Assembly (NCBI RefSeq): GCF_016859285.1
Contig: NC_053417.1
Coordinates: forward strand, 13,526,706 to 13,590,705
DNA length: 64,000 nt
DNA from: Xiphias gladius
Taxonomy: Eukaryota; Chordata; Actinopteri; Istiophoriformes; Xiphiidae
Direction: 5' to 3'
This document shows, in pieces, positions 12,118 to 25,362 of the stretch (its first letter is position 1; every line of letters begins with the position of its first letter). The notes below the pieces were generated by a model. It saw only the letters and a list, made by a program, of their open reading frames with translations. It was not told where the DNA came from and did not search any database. Position numbers and translations under genes: made by a program.

Positions 12118-13298
12118 ATGCTCAGTTGGGTTGAGGTTGTGCGACTGACTTGGCCATTGAATAATTTCCATTTCTTTGCCTTGAGAAGTTCTTGGGTTGC
12201 TTTCACAGAATGTTTTGGGTCATTATCCCTCTGTACTGTGAAGCACCGTTCTATCAAATTCGCAGCATTTGGTTGAATCTGTGGGGATAGTAGAGCCCTA
12301 TACACTTCAGATCTCATCCTGCTACTTCTGTCAGCAGTCACATCCTCCATAAACACCAATGATCCAGTTCCATTGTCAGCCATACATATCTATGCCAAAA
12401 CACTGCCCCCACCATGTTTGACAGATGATGTGGTGCTTTGGATCATGAGCCTTTCCTTTCCTTCTCCATACTCTTCTCTTCCCATCATTCTGGTACCAGT
12501 TAATCTTGGTTACATCCGTCCAAAGAATCTTGTTCCAGAACTGGGCAGGCTTTTTTAGAGGTTTTCTGGCAAAGCTTAATCTGGCCTTTCTGTTCTTGAG
12601 TGTTACCAGTGGTTTGTAACTTGTGGTAAACCCTCTGTATTTACATTCATGAAGGCGTCTCTTGATTGTAGACTGACAATGATTCGCCTGCCTCCTCGAG
12701 AGGGTGCTTTTGACCTGGTTAGGTGTTGTGAAGTGTTTCTCTTCATCCTAGAAAGAATTCTGTGATCATCCACTTTAGTTGTCTTCCGGGGTCTTCGGGC
12801 CTTTTGGTGTTGCTGAGCTCACCAGTTCATTCCTTCTGTTTAAGAATGTCCCAAATTGTTGATTTGGCCACTCCTAAAGTTTCTGCTATCTGTCTGAGGG
12901 GTTTGTTTTGTTGTTTCATGCTAATGATGGCCTTCATTTGCATCGACACCTCTTTGGACTGCATAGTGAGAGTTCCCCCGAACAATTATCAAATGCAAAT
13001 TCAACACTTGGAATCAACTCAAGACCTTTTATCTGCTTAATTTGTCATAATAAAATGGCGAGGGAACAGGCCACATCTGGCCATGAAACTGATTGTCACT
13101 CAATTGTCCAGTTACTTTTGAGCCTCTTAAAATGAGGGACTACATATACTATAAAAATCCTGTAATTCCTAAACGGTTAATGTGATGTTTTTGTTAAACT
13201 CCTTGAATTAAAGCAGAAAGTCTACACTTCAATCACATCTTGATGGCTTCATTTCAAATCCACTGTGGCAAAATTACAAAAATTGGACCTAACTGTAT
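12118..13298 (-). mobile_element. degenerate Tc1/mariner-type DNA transposon
   Basis: On the minus strand a broken transposase can be read from an ATG at 12964. It begins MQSKEVSMQMK and continues into a helix-turn-helix (RQIAETLGVAKSTIWDIL). Multiple in-frame stops follow. The catalytic-domain text NDPKHSVKATQELLKAKKW is recognisable near 12.19 kb, and after a frameshift so is WPSQSHNLNPTEH near 12.14 kb. The downstream part of the transposase and the other terminal repeat are missing; sequence changes abruptly near 12118 to the SINE-like repeat. The intact end near 13285-13298 reads (minus strand) TACAGTTAGGTCC, as in Tc1-type termini. The element is dead and old. Confidence 0.88.
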
Positions 13299-14633
13299 AT
13301 TCTGGACCCTCTTTCCCTTCCTTGTTCACATCAGCAAGATTAAAATTCCCAGTATTAGATGTAACATCAATATCCATCATAAATATGAGCATTTATAGCC
13401 TTTTCATGGAAGTGTATTTCCCCTCAATGGGCATCTGCTCTAAATGACAGCACAGTTGAGCCTGGATGTATCTTTACTTAGCCCACCTTTCAGTTTTTGG
13501 TTTATTCATTTTGATATCATTGGAGTCGGTGTAATCTCTATATTTTTATTTTCTAAATAAAGAGGATTATTCTCTCTCTCTCTTCGGAGAAAAGGTATAG
13601 TTTCATAACAAATAAGCTGATTTTTTTTTAATGCCTTTTGTCCCTTAATTTATATTAGATTATTTTTTCATGTCTGCATACTGTAAATAGTAACATGGAA
13701 CTTTAATTTAATTTCAAAGTGCCTGTGAACACAGAATGCACAGAGTTGACGTTTGCATCTTGACTCATTCGACCTCGTCATTCCCCACAAGGGGACACTA
13801 AGGCTCAGCCTACAGAGATTGTGGAGTGACGAACACGGGGGCTTACAGTCAGAGCCTACTGGTGGATGCAGGGGCCGAGGTGGGGCTTATGAAATGCTTA
13901 GTCGACCAACAGCAGCAGTGTCACTGCAGCGTTTTGCAAATGATCAGTCCAGCAGCATCACAGGAGAGAAAAGCAAGCAGGTGAAACACTGACAGCTAAA
14001 ATGACCTCAACACCCCTGAAAATCTTGTTTTTGCTGACCTCCAGTGGATTAACTTCTCATCTTGCAGCAGTGAATGTTACTTGTTTTGAAGAAAATAAAA
14101 CAATCAGGCTAATGAGGTTAAATAACATGTTTTGTATGGTCATATCTTGCAAGGCTGTTAAATGAGGTTGGTCATAAAATGGCTTAAAGGCCACAGAAGT
14201 TATTGTGTGTAATATCACAGTGGCTCACACTACACAACCCATTCTCTGTGGTTCGACTGCTGATGAAAAAGCATTACTCACTCTAACAGCCCAAATGAAC
14301 ATTAGGTGACAGAAATAGTTGTGATATACATATTTATGAGAACACTACTAATGCCAGAGGTCTGCAAATGTGAAACATTGACGGACAAACTTGCCATGCC
14401 TTTTGTACAGTTTTTCACTCAGTCAGATAAATCAAATGTGGTTCTATCAGCGGCTCAGGACCCACAGTGCTGTTGGTTGTCTTCCTCTATAAACCAGCTC
14501 CTATGAGACAGCTGAAATGAAAACAATCAGAGTACCTTTTTTGTTCTAAGCCCTTACTTCAGTCTTTCCGCTCCCCTTGCGCATCTTCTGTCCTCATTAG
14601 AGTGAGACTGAGAGCTGAGTCCTGCAGGCGGGA

Positions 14634-14660
14634 GGAGGAGGAGGAGGAGGAGGAGGTGGA
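14634..14660. repeat. (GAG)n trinucleotide tract
   Basis: GGAGGA units in tandem. They produce a Ser/Leu-rich pseudo-frame on the minus strand and no protein evidence. Confidence 0.85.
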
Positions 14661-14920
14661 GGCAGGGGTGATGTTGTGAAATTCAGACAGATGCTGCACG
14701 GTTAATAATGCAAGCCAGCTGTCAGCATTCAGAAGGGTGAGAAACTGAAAATCAGCCAAGCAGCCTTCAAGCTGGTTGGGGACTCAGACACCGTGGTTCA
14801 ACAAACTATTACATATTTTGACTTATGCCTCAGTAGCACATGCACAAATTTACATGTTATTAACTTCAGTCAGGAACAAACTTTTATATTCACCTGTACA
14901 AAAAACATGGAAATAAGGAA

Positions 14921-15037
14921 TAGTTTGATATTTTGGGGAAAATGCTTATTTGCTTTCTTGCCAAGACTTAGATGAGAGAATCAGTACCACTCTTCCACCA
15001 GAAAGCCGATGAGCATATTCCCCAAAATGTCATACTA
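14921..15037. mobile_element. short solo MITE, about 117 bp
   Basis: The left end TTGATATTTTGGGGAAAATG is inverted at the right end (ATATTCCCCAAAATGTCATA). The flanking TA could be the target-site duplication. The interior (TTATTTGCTTTCTTGCC, then CTTAGATGAGAGAATCAGTACC) matches the left arm of the 11.44-kb foldback element, so this is an internally deleted copy of that family. Confidence 0.75.
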
Positions 15038-16442
15038 GTCCTCTAATTCAGTGCTGTCCATTTATGTAATCAAGCATTCATCAGGTTGCACAAATTCACA
15101 AAATCTTTGCAGGTTCTGAGTAACAATAATCCACACAATAAGACAAAAAATACCCCTGCACACACACTTTCTTGGTCCCAAATCCTCTTTTATTCTACAG
15201 AGACATGATAATGTTTTGACCACAAGTGCTCTTCCTCATTTATTTAACTAACAAATATCCCTGCACCTATTATTTGAACGCAGAAAAAGGCCACCAACCA
15301 TTATGCATCAATCAATGTTTGATGGTTCACAGTGATGGCTGACAGTAGTCCTTCATGCCATAATTGGCTATAGTTCAAATATCCACTGACATAATAAAGG
15401 CCAACCCGCAAAAAGTGAGAGGTGTCACCTGTGCAAATACATCTGCTTCCTTCTGGCTTTTTAGACCATTATTGGACATGATCGATAACACTATCTCTTC
15501 TCCGTCAAATGTACTGACTGAGCTTTGACTCAAAATATGGAAATGTCAAGCATTAATGCTAAAATATTTTTCAAAATTTTAAAGAATCTAATATTATTTA
15601 AATAAAATTAAATTGTTACATGATTTTTTTAAATTAGCCAGTTTTATCCATGTGTATTATACTCAATATATTTTTTAAAATAACAAAAAATAAGAACTTT
15701 AACCTAGTACCTGGTACAGTATTTAGGGTCTAGAAAATAAATATTGTGCATGTGTTGATTTGCAAGTTCTTAGGTGGAAGGCAGATTAGACAAAAGGATA
15801 AATGTTTAAAACAACCGGATTTCTATTTCTGACAACATGAGCAAACTAAGGGATCTTTCCTTCCGTGCTTCCTGCTGAAACAGATGTAAAAAGAAACTCA
15901 GAACTAGAAATCCATTAACAAGGTTAGGAATTATGTTTTGGTTTTTTTTTAAACTGTGTGTTTGTGTAAGTGGAAGAGTTCTACTTTTACTTGTCACTGA
16001 GCACACAGCTCTGTGACAGTGAGAGCAGAGAAAGGATGGGATCGTAATAATGACCCTGCATTAAACCCTGTTTCCCAGAAAATGTCCACACACTACAAAC
16101 AGCAGAGGGCTGTGATTAATAGAGGCAACAGCAAGAGAAGCAGAGCCGTTTAAATCCCTTAAAGCTCACCACAAGCCTGTTCCCAAAGCAGAAGATTATT
16201 ACAGACGGACACAGGGACAAAACAAATCTGTTTAATTTACAGTAACGCTTTCCCTCCCGTGATCCCCAGAGCGCCAGGCTTTTTCTCTTTTTTGTGGAGG
16301 AGCCAGCTTCCAGGACCCATGATAGCCATGATCCTGATATGGATTTCAGGAATCAATTCTAGCTTTGTGAATGAGTCATCCAGTGACTCTCAAAGCTGAA
16401 GAAATTTGAATTTAATCAGTGGGAAATGAAAAAGAAAAAAAG

Positions 16443-16486
16443 GGGTGTGTTTGTGTGTGTGTGTGTGTGTGTGGGGGGGGGGGGTA
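16443..16486. repeat. (GT)n microsatellite with poly-G edge
   Basis: A GTGTGT run of about 30 bp ends in a run of about ten G. Simple sequence only. Confidence 0.93.
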
Positions 16487-16555
16487 CAGTTAGCTGCTAG
16501 CTGTTGAATATTGTGGAGAATTTAGCAGCTAAAGGGCCAGATATTTTCATATAGT
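16487..16555. mobile_element. fragment of fish repeat shared with 21.3 kb
   Basis: The text TAGCTGTTGAATATTGTGGA followed by TTTAGCAGCTAAAGGGCCAG aligns with ACTGAACATATTGGAGCATT and TAGAAGCCAAATAACCAG near 21375-21410. Two diverged copies of the same interspersed family therefore lie 5 kb apart. The superfamily is not identified. Confidence 0.55.
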
Positions 16556-18435
16556 AAGAAACACATAGGTGTAAATACAAGGTTGGACAACGCGTCTTAC
16601 GAATCACAGCTTTTCTAGTATTACCCAGCCCTAACACATTTGCCATATCGATATCTTATAAGGTGATAATATCACTGCCCCCAAGAGGCCAAAAATTTGT
16701 TGATACAGGTGTAAGTATTATTGAATTGTTCCATGTTTTACATTATTGGATTACTATCAATATAATAATATATAAGCAGCATCTCATTGCTGCTAAGTGG
16801 AGCTAATGTCAACTGCTTTATATGCTATTTGGTACTTTATCACAGTGTATCATATTTTAAAGTTGATTATTCATGTAAATTCTTAGTCTTCAGAGTAACA
16901 AGTATCTCCAACTTTCCTATAAATGCAGTAGAGTAAAATGTATAAAATAAAATCCTGAAGTTTATTTGCGTTGAAGGCTGATGTGCATATAGTACTTGAG
17001 TTAATGTACTTACCTACGTTCCACCACAGGGCACTGGGTGAAAATGAGTCAGAATCATAGTCACTTGAAAACAGCGCACAACACACAGAAAGAATGGCAC
17101 TAATTGTTTTATGTAACCTCTGTCTTTGGTCATCTGGATAATACCAACACTTGCATCCATACACACACACACAACATACACACAAGCCACCACTCCAATG
17201 ACTAAGAACCTTTCACTGTATTGCAGAGGATGCAGTCGTTGAATGTCAATCGGTTAAATGTAGTCACATGGAAGAATCCTGAATCTCACATTTCTGAATT
17301 AAAACACTGTTTCACTTTCAGCTTTCTTAGAGCTAACGCCAAAGATGATTCCATTTGTAAAGATCCATATTCACCATTCTAACCTCCATAACCAGAAACA
17401 CAAAAGGAGTATGTGTAAACATTCAAATGGGTTTTTAGATAAAGGTAAAGGATAAAAGTCGGTGTATTTGAGTTTTTTTTTCTTGTCTTTGTTATCTACT
17501 GTATAGATATAGATGCGTATAGATGCGTACTTGCACACAGGTCTTGAGATTGTGAGGCTGTTTAAATAAAGAACTAACAGACCTGGTGGTACTGGGACAC
17601 TTAATAAAACAGAGCCATTGTTAATGTTATTAGTAACCCCAGTGCTGTATACATCTCTGTTATATTTTCTGGTAAATTTGGCATCATAAACTTTAAAATC
17701 TCTTGAACCTGTACTGTGCACCCCTGGAGGTGAGCTGCACTAACATAGTGGGCTCTCTCACCTGTCATGCACATCCGCAGGCTGTATCTCAGTACCTGCT
17801 GACTGAGTGTCCAGTCTTGGCTGAAAGATGGGCACATGTGAGAGCACCTGAGGGCGAGACCCGCACCTGAATAATAGATACATCCTCCAGCGCCAGAGAA
17901 ACTGACTCATGCACTCCCTCATCGTACACTACCATCAGCATCAGCAGCCATTATATAACAACCGCAAAGGCCAGTTCTAGCTTAACTCAGGGCCGGGTCT
18001 GTCTGTCTCTGAAGCTGCTGCTGCACTAGCTTTTTAGGATGACTTATCACTAGCGCATAATGGGATCTGAACAAACCACAGGCTTGCAAGTAGCACTAAG
18101 AATGAGTGTTTATTAGTTAGGGGAAAGTCTAAAACCTGTTTTTAAATCCTCTTACTCATATTGGAGTGACTGCAGTGCATTCATTCGTGAGGCATGTGTA
18201 TTGTGAAATCTGGGCAGTCTGGTTTTGTTTTGGCTGGCGTTAAGCAAGAGGTCAGGGGGTATCAGAAGAAGCAGTGCTCGGAGGGGGGTATTATTCAAAT
18301 AGCTAATGATGGGAATCAGGAATGTGTGCCTCATTTTAGAGGCAGCCAAGATCATCGACGTGTCCATTAATCCAAAAGGTGTAGCCCTTACACTCATTTA
18401 CATTAGCACTCACACAAGCAGGTTCTCTGGCAAGT

Positions 18436-18436
<1 letters not shown>

Positions 18437-18506
<70 letters not shown>
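18437..18506. repeat. (CA)n microsatellite
   Basis: About 34 uninterrupted CA units. The His-Thr and Cys-Val open frames across it are repeat artefacts. Confidence 0.97.
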
Positions 18507-18511
<5 letters not shown>

Positions 18512-21289
18512 AAAATAGAGAATTGATTTCCCTCAACTCATTGTGTCTTAAACTCCCGCTGACAAGGAACCTCCTCAGTGTGTGCTCCATTATTCACAGC
18601 CCAGAGCTCAATAAATAAAGGCACACAGTGAACACCCCAGATCTAATGATGCAACAGGACACTTGTCTCTGAAAAGCCAAAGGACATTCTGTCCAACCCT
18701 CTCTTGCTCTGCCACCCTCCCCTCTCCTCCCATCAATGTTCTCCCCTTTGAGCCTTGCATCCCATCCACTCTCTTTTCCTGCTCCTTAGCGGCCTAACAA
18801 ACGCTGCCCTCCATCCTGCTCTATGGTTTGGAGGATGTTTCATCAGCATTTCATGGAAGGATGCAGCAAATTTGTGTTTTCAGGTTCCTTGATCTTTCTG
18901 AGGTATAGCAACTCAGCCTCTCAATTTCACTCCCCTCCTGTATCATATGGCAGTCAGCCCATTATAATGTAATGTTTCCATATTTAGCTCGCTGAGGTTT
19001 TGGAGAAAATGATCTCACATAAAGCTCGATTTCCTTCCTGTAAAAAGCTTCGGTATTACATTTTGTTGTTGCAGCATCACAATTCAAATTATTACTGTGC
19101 TACATTTTATTGAAAATTACTCTGTGTCTAATTTCTAAAATGAAGAAAAATGTGTATCTCAGCATGGCACATCATCTCCTGGCATAAAAAGATATTCAGG
19201 ACTGCACCCTGTTACTCCCATGCGTGCCTTCCTCTCAGCCTCCTAACAGTGCTCCACTCCGAAACGTAGATGCAATTTTCTGTCTCCCCTGAAGCACAAT
19301 CATTGCCGTTTGACTGGAGCGCGGTAGAGAAGACCTCTTCATCCAGTCTTGATGTGCCACTAGTGGCCACAGACACAGGCACTGAGAACTGACAAATAAA
19401 TAACAAACAAAAAAAGCCCAAACAAACAAAAAAGCCAAGTTCTCAGCAAATAAGCCGTGAAGGTCAACGTTTTAACCTATCCACTTTGGCTTGATGGGCT
19501 CTTAGCATAGATAACAAGAGGGAGTCCGGGTTATGCACAGTCTCAGTCACTTGCAAGGACGGGAAATCCTCTCTGCCAAGTGATGGGCTCTGTGTTGACT
19601 GCTGCTGCCTTGCCTGCTGCACCGCTCTGACACGCTCCCAAAATTGCTCCAGAGCAGGGAGAACTTAGCGTGAGGAGGAAACACAAAAGCGCATGGGGCT
19701 GAGTGCTGAAAGCAAGGTGTGCTGTAAGGCTAAAACTGCTACTGTAATTTCTCAGCAGCGGCACATTTACCTTATCACATTCAAAAAGCCATTTTTGAAC
19801 TCTTGTTTCTGACACAGGAAGCCAACGTTTCAAGGCGGTGAGTCACTGACTATTTGGAGTCTTTTCCTACGTTCTCCAGGGGACCTCATCTCATTGGCTG
19901 AGTGTTGGGGCACAGCTCTTACTGCAAAGACAGAGGATTATCGGTGTTTTCCCACATAGTTAATTAGTAGAGAATAATGTGTTTCCTTTGGGAACAGCCA
20001 GCATGCATCAACTCCTTTATCTTTGCCCTGAGGAATGGATTAGCAGGTATTAGAGATAGAGACTGGGAATTGCCTTGTCCTCCAGTATCGCTCTCTCTCT
20101 TTCTCTCTTTCTCTCTAGTCAGAATATCAACAAAATGAAATTATATTCCTTTTTTGTCTGTATTTATGATACACTTGATTGCAGATGTATATTTCCCAGA
20201 TACAGCTTTAAATAGATCTGTAATGGATCCTTGGCTGACAGTTTCACCTGACAGAGGTAATTATGCCCATTTATTACAGCAAAGCTTGTAACTGCATTAG
20301 TGACAGCTTTAATTAGTGAGTGAAAACAATGTGTTCCCTGCCTCCTGATTACATCCATTGTTAGTGCTCTCAGTGGCTCAGTGTAGGCTGACACCTGCAG
20401 CCCTTTCTGCATGATTTAGAGTAGTGGTCTCTGCCATCAGAGTGCACATGGCTGGAGCACGGCCTGTTGCTAAGTGATGGGAGAGATAAGACGTGCCAAG
20501 ATTACAAACAGCTTTGCTTTTTATTGAAGCATCTGCCATCCATGTGGGCTTTTTCACTGGGATATTATTGTTGAGTGACCTTGTTTCGTCCCTGCACTTC
20601 TGATCAAACACAAAACTGAAAGTGTTGCCATGGAAACCAAGAGCCGTCCAGACGTAGGCTAAACAAAGATTACGGTAAATTCTTTTTTTTTTCCTCTTTC
20701 CTCGTGAGACCGTTCCTGAGTCTGCACGTGTCAGATTTTTTCGAGATAGAGGGAAGTGATACTGCAATTTGACCCCTGATGCGCTAAACACCTCACTTAG
20801 CTACGGTTACCTGCGTCAGACACAGTATCATTTGACTGATTTATTCAGAACTAATGCCTTATTTACAGTGTCTTTGGTGCAAGCTGTCCTGGTGTTTAAC
20901 TGCATGATCAATAACAGATGATAAAAAAAAAAAAATACACTTCAGCCCATCAACGCCGCCATACGTTCACCTGGAAGCAGTTTTAATGTGTAGCAAAAAG
21001 CTGGAGATTCATTATCATGTGTGCCTACAAACCATTCACTGTTTTACATATCAGTTGATTTAAAACAGCTATAAGTGATATTTGTATAATAACAATGGGA
21101 TAAAATGACAATGTGAAAACTATGTGAAAGGGGTTCCTCATACTGATGAACCCACAGAGAATTATCACCTGAACTGGCAGCTTCATTCAGCCTTACAGAG
21201 ATTTACAGTGAGTTTCAGCTCATTGCTTAGCTGTCTAGCCCATAACTTTACTGTTTTGACTCACTCTCTCTGCTTTTAAGGCGTTTTTT

Positions 21290-21485
21290 CAGCTGCAGCA
21301 AGCAGCTGTTTACAGCGAAGAAGCTCCAAAAACCCACTGTAAACTACCTACAGACACAGTTAGTGACTAGCTACTGAACATATTGGAGCATTTAGAAGCC
21401 AAATAACCAGATATTTCCCTCAGGAGTTGGTAGAGACCAAAAACAGAGCTAAAATAGAGTGAAAATTGGACTTATATAAAACAGG
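21290..21485. mobile_element. dispersed fish repeat, longer copy
   Basis: It contains AACATATTGGAGCATTTAG, CCAGATATTTCCCTCAGGAG, TTGGTAGAGACCAAAAACAG and AGAGTGAAAATTGGACTTAT, modules I recognise from a frequent teleost interspersed repeat. A shorter relative is at 16487-16555. No coding frame is seen. Ends are approximate. Confidence 0.55.
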
Positions 21486-24400
21486 TGGACAGAAGCACAA
21501 CTTCAAATGAATGACAATGTTCCTCTGTAATTACTGCATGTGTAAATAAGTCACTGTTTGCTATCAAGTTTGCCACTAAACTTAAAATGTGATAATATGT
21601 TAACGTTTGCAGCTTGTTTTCGTTGCCCTGGAGTGGCCAAGAAAATCTGTTGTTTAAGGTTTAAAAACTAACATCTTGACAAATGCAGTGCGACAATGAG
21701 AGTAATCAGGCAAAAATAAACCTTTGTATTTCATGCCATGTTGTCGACCCAGCCGCAGGTCTAATGTGTGCAGCCAGCATGGAGTCTAGTTGCATCCAGT
21801 TGTGTATGTTGTGCAAACCAGTCAGCTCAGAGTCAAGAGTGTGTGTTTACCATGACAGCTGAGAAGCCAGATGGAGCACAGAAAGAGCCTGCTGTATGTA
21901 AACATCATTTACATCGGTGGGATCATGCTTCAAATAAGGCAGGGATTGAGCTGATAATCCTCACAGGGGTAGAGTGAAGTTAATAGCTTTCAGAATGCCG
22001 AGTCTGTTGTAACTCCATATATTATCATATGTGAAATATGATCGGCTCATCTCAGGTGAAGAAATGGCTTCCTGGCTGCTAAAGTGCTGGTTACAAGAGC
22101 TATGTTCACTTAACAATGCTGCCACCACTTAATCATTAACAAGTGGTGGGGTCAGGGATTTCTGTCTGCCTTAACTGACACCTTTGCAGAGAAAGACAAA
22201 CGTTGTGTCACATTTTACCCATTAAATATTTCGGTTTATGCTGATGAATTATGGAATAGGAAAGTAAATGGCAATTAGTGTTTTTCTGTCAGTCCCTGTG
22301 TTTCATGGAGAGGCATTGATTCTCTAGAAGTCTTGTTTGGCAGAGATCGAGACATCGATCTGCACTAGAAACCCCATCTGTGCAGGTACACGGAAAAGAA
22401 CAAGAGAAGGCAACGCCACCTCAGATTTACCACGGAGCCAAAACAGTCAACGAAAGGCCGCAGGCAGTTGCCAGGCAACACTAACCCTATCACAGCAGGA
22501 AGTGGAGTCAAACAGCAAATTAATCACTTTCAGCTCCATCTCACAAGAGTCAATTTGGTACAATGCTCCGGCACTATGTTCAGTCACACTGGTTCGTATC
22601 TTTATTTCCTGGCATTTTACTCGAGGCCAAGTGAGACAGAAACGTATCCAGGTATGTTTACATAATTCAGGGAATACTTGTCTGAGAATTAATATCATAT
22701 CAGTCCATTTTTGGCCCATTGTATGCTCAACATACAGTATGAGGAGATTTCCAATCTGAACCCTACTTGTTTTTTTTGTTTTTTTAAAGTTAAACCTGTT
22801 TCAAAACATTTATCTTGTGCTCGGGGAATTCATTTGGTAATGAATATTATTAAAGCAAATAATGGAGGATTTCTGAGGTTCAGTCTGCTTCAAATCTGTT
22901 TGTTTCACCTGTGAAAGCACATCTCTTCAAGGCAACTCCAGCTCCAACAGAGTTTCTGCAGTTATATAGTCAAGCTCAATGTCCGCTAAATGGATGAATT
23001 CCAAGTGAAATTCAAAGCACAGTAAGTTTCCCATGGGGGTTGGCTTTTTATGCCGCTGATAACTTGCTCGTGGTCAAAGAAGTTTGAACTTGGGCTCAGA
23101 TCAGCGAAAAGACAGAGATGCAATTCAAAATGACCCGAATTTCCAGTAATAATTGATATGACACTAAAATTATCCCATGTCAAGTCCTTTGTTGCTATAA
23201 TGTTCATTTTTTAAAAATGATTTATGGTGGCATTCTGAGTAGGAGGCTCCATTGGTGTAGCAGCTTACTGGTTATGCACAGGCACTCACAGCTTTGCCAA
23301 AGCCGAGCTCGCTGCAGCAGATCTCTGAATTGAGGAAAACCCGAAAAAAAAATTTCAAAGCAGCATGTGGGTGGATTCACTTGAGTAAAAATTGACAAGG
23401 TTTTCCCCGCTCAGTCGGCACTCATGAAAAGACCTAATCAAACACACAAACAGAGTCTGCACAGTGAGATAGAATGGCATGCTATGTGAGGGAATCATTG
23501 TTGGAAAGCTGAACAGGTTGGCAGCCACCTGCCTACCTGAAGCACTTATCCACAAAAATAATGCACTGATGTTAATTTTAAAACCTGTACATGTTACCTG
23601 GGCCCATCAACAACTAAATACCCTTAGAAATAATGTGTTTTAAGGAGTAGTTTGTGTCTTTTCACCTTTAAGGGCCCTAAAACTCTGGATGTGGTTTGAC
23701 TGAGCTGCCAGTGAGTGCAGAGTTGAGACAGCTGGACGTGCACAGACACCATGATAATGCGTGGAGCAAAAGAATCATCCTGTCTAATTCCATATTTTTC
23801 TTAAGTTGACTGCTTTCTTACGCATGTTTCATTTACAAGGCCTAAATGCAGAACGTGGTAACCAAAGCTGAATCACCAATTTATCAAAAAGAGATAAAGC
23901 GACAACAAAATACCACATGCATTACTCACTGTAGGCACTGGGATAATGAATAAACCTGCGTGTATGTTAACAAATACGCAGTATTTCAAATAAAAATAGT
24001 GGAACCAGTTGGAACATGTAGTCACTTAAAATCTTCAGCTGTCAGATGCTAAGTGATGGTGGACAGGGAGGTGGAGAGAAAAATGTGTGACAGCTTTGTA
24101 TGGCCACAGTCAGCCACATGTAAGTGAAAGGTATGTCTTATTTTACCAGACAAGCACGCGAGTACATCCAGCCACCTGGGTGTTTGTCTCACCCCGTCAT
24201 GCCAAAATTAGGAGGTATACATTCATAGAAATTCAGGAGAAATTGTTTTAACTGTAAGCGTTTTTGGTTGACTATGAAACTGTAATAACATCTGACCAGA
24301 AGGGAAAGGTTAACGGGGCGTTACAAGGAACAGAATTTAGATTTGGAGCATGTGTACAGCAGAAGAGTTGTGTCTGTGTGAGCTAGGGGTCAGGATATGA

Positions 24401-24769
24401 GGATTTATAGTTTGACCTATAGTAATGACAGGGCCAGGGGAAAGGTCAAAGGGTCATTTTTTTCCTCCTGGGAGCATAAATGTGCAAAGCAAAACTCATG
24501 TCAATCTGACCATGAGGTTGTTTGACAATGTTAATGATATAACCACTGCTCCTGAGCAGAGTTTATGATAACAGACTAATAATGATGATGACGGTGTACC
24601 GCTACCATATAGGCCACTTCTTACCCTACAGCCATACAGCTATTATAAACCTTTAAAGCACTTAAAATGGTACCATCACTTTTCATTTCCCCACATTTCA
24701 GCTCTCTGGTGGCTTTTCAGTAGTGCGTCTCCCCATCTTCGCAATCTTTGGTGGGGCCACTTTCGGTAA

Positions 24770-25362
24770 AAACAGCGCCTTCGGGATTTGAACGCACTAC
24801 GTCTGCGGAAAAACACGTCAACCACTACTGCAGCAGCTGCAGCAGCAGCAGCAGCAGCAGCAGCACATCGCGGAGACAGCAGCGGCCCTACGAGGAGCCG
24901 CGGGGAGGCTTGTCAGCCGCAGACTGCTCATTCTTAATGGTCTCCATGGCTGCTGATGAGACCCGACACGAGCCGGACCTGCTCGAAATGCGCCAATTAT
25001 CTGCCAGAGATCGACGTGCGGCCGCGTGCATGCAGAGCGATATGTTCCGCTGAAATCAGAGGGCGCTGATTAAAACAGTCGCCTGTCGGTGCCTGACATT
25101 AGTTAAAAGTGCGTGTGTTCTCTGCTCTTTACGTAATCTGTTTTTTTTTTGCGTAATTTTGCACCGGGTACTGGATGCCGCGTGGACCGGGATTATTTTG
25201 GCGAGGACATCTCTAGTGCCCTCCCTCCTCCCTGCATCCTCCTTGTTGTCCTCAGCAGCAGACACAGACTCAGCCAGACGGCGACTATCTGTATGCAGCT
25301 ACGCTGTAAACAGACGAGGGGCCGTTTTCATGAAAGCCAGCATCGCTGCGTCGCGGTTGAAG
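24770..25362 (+). promoter_or_regulatory. amigo1: amigo1 CpG-rich promoter and 5' non-coding exon
   Basis: GC- and CpG-rich block, in contrast with the AT-rich DNA around it. It contains a CAG-repeat tract at 24831-24865. A strong splice donor, TTGAAG then GTAGGT, ends a putative non-coding exon at 25362. The matching acceptor is at 26558-26559. The transcription start is not defined. Open frames through this region are CpG-driven or would be upstream ORFs in the leader. Confidence 0.6.
24831..24865. repeat. (CAG)n trinucleotide tract
   Basis: About eleven CAG units with one CTG interruption, in the CpG-rich region upstream of amigo1. It could be transcribed in the leader; there is no evidence that it is translated. 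Confidence 0.88.

Larger units (their letters stand above)
13299..24720. other. intergenic DNA, gpr61 to amigo1, second part
   Basis: About 11.4 kb with no coding gene recognised on either strand. Separate entries list its repeats: a MITE at 14.9 kb, a GAG tract at 14.6 kb, GT/CA tracts at 16.4 and 18.4 kb, and relatives of one fish repeat at 16.5 and 21.3 kb. The remainder is AT-rich, and several stretches, notably about 20.2-20.35 kb with TAATTA cores, look like candidate conserved regulatory DNA. That cannot be tested from one sequence. Confidence 0.5.
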
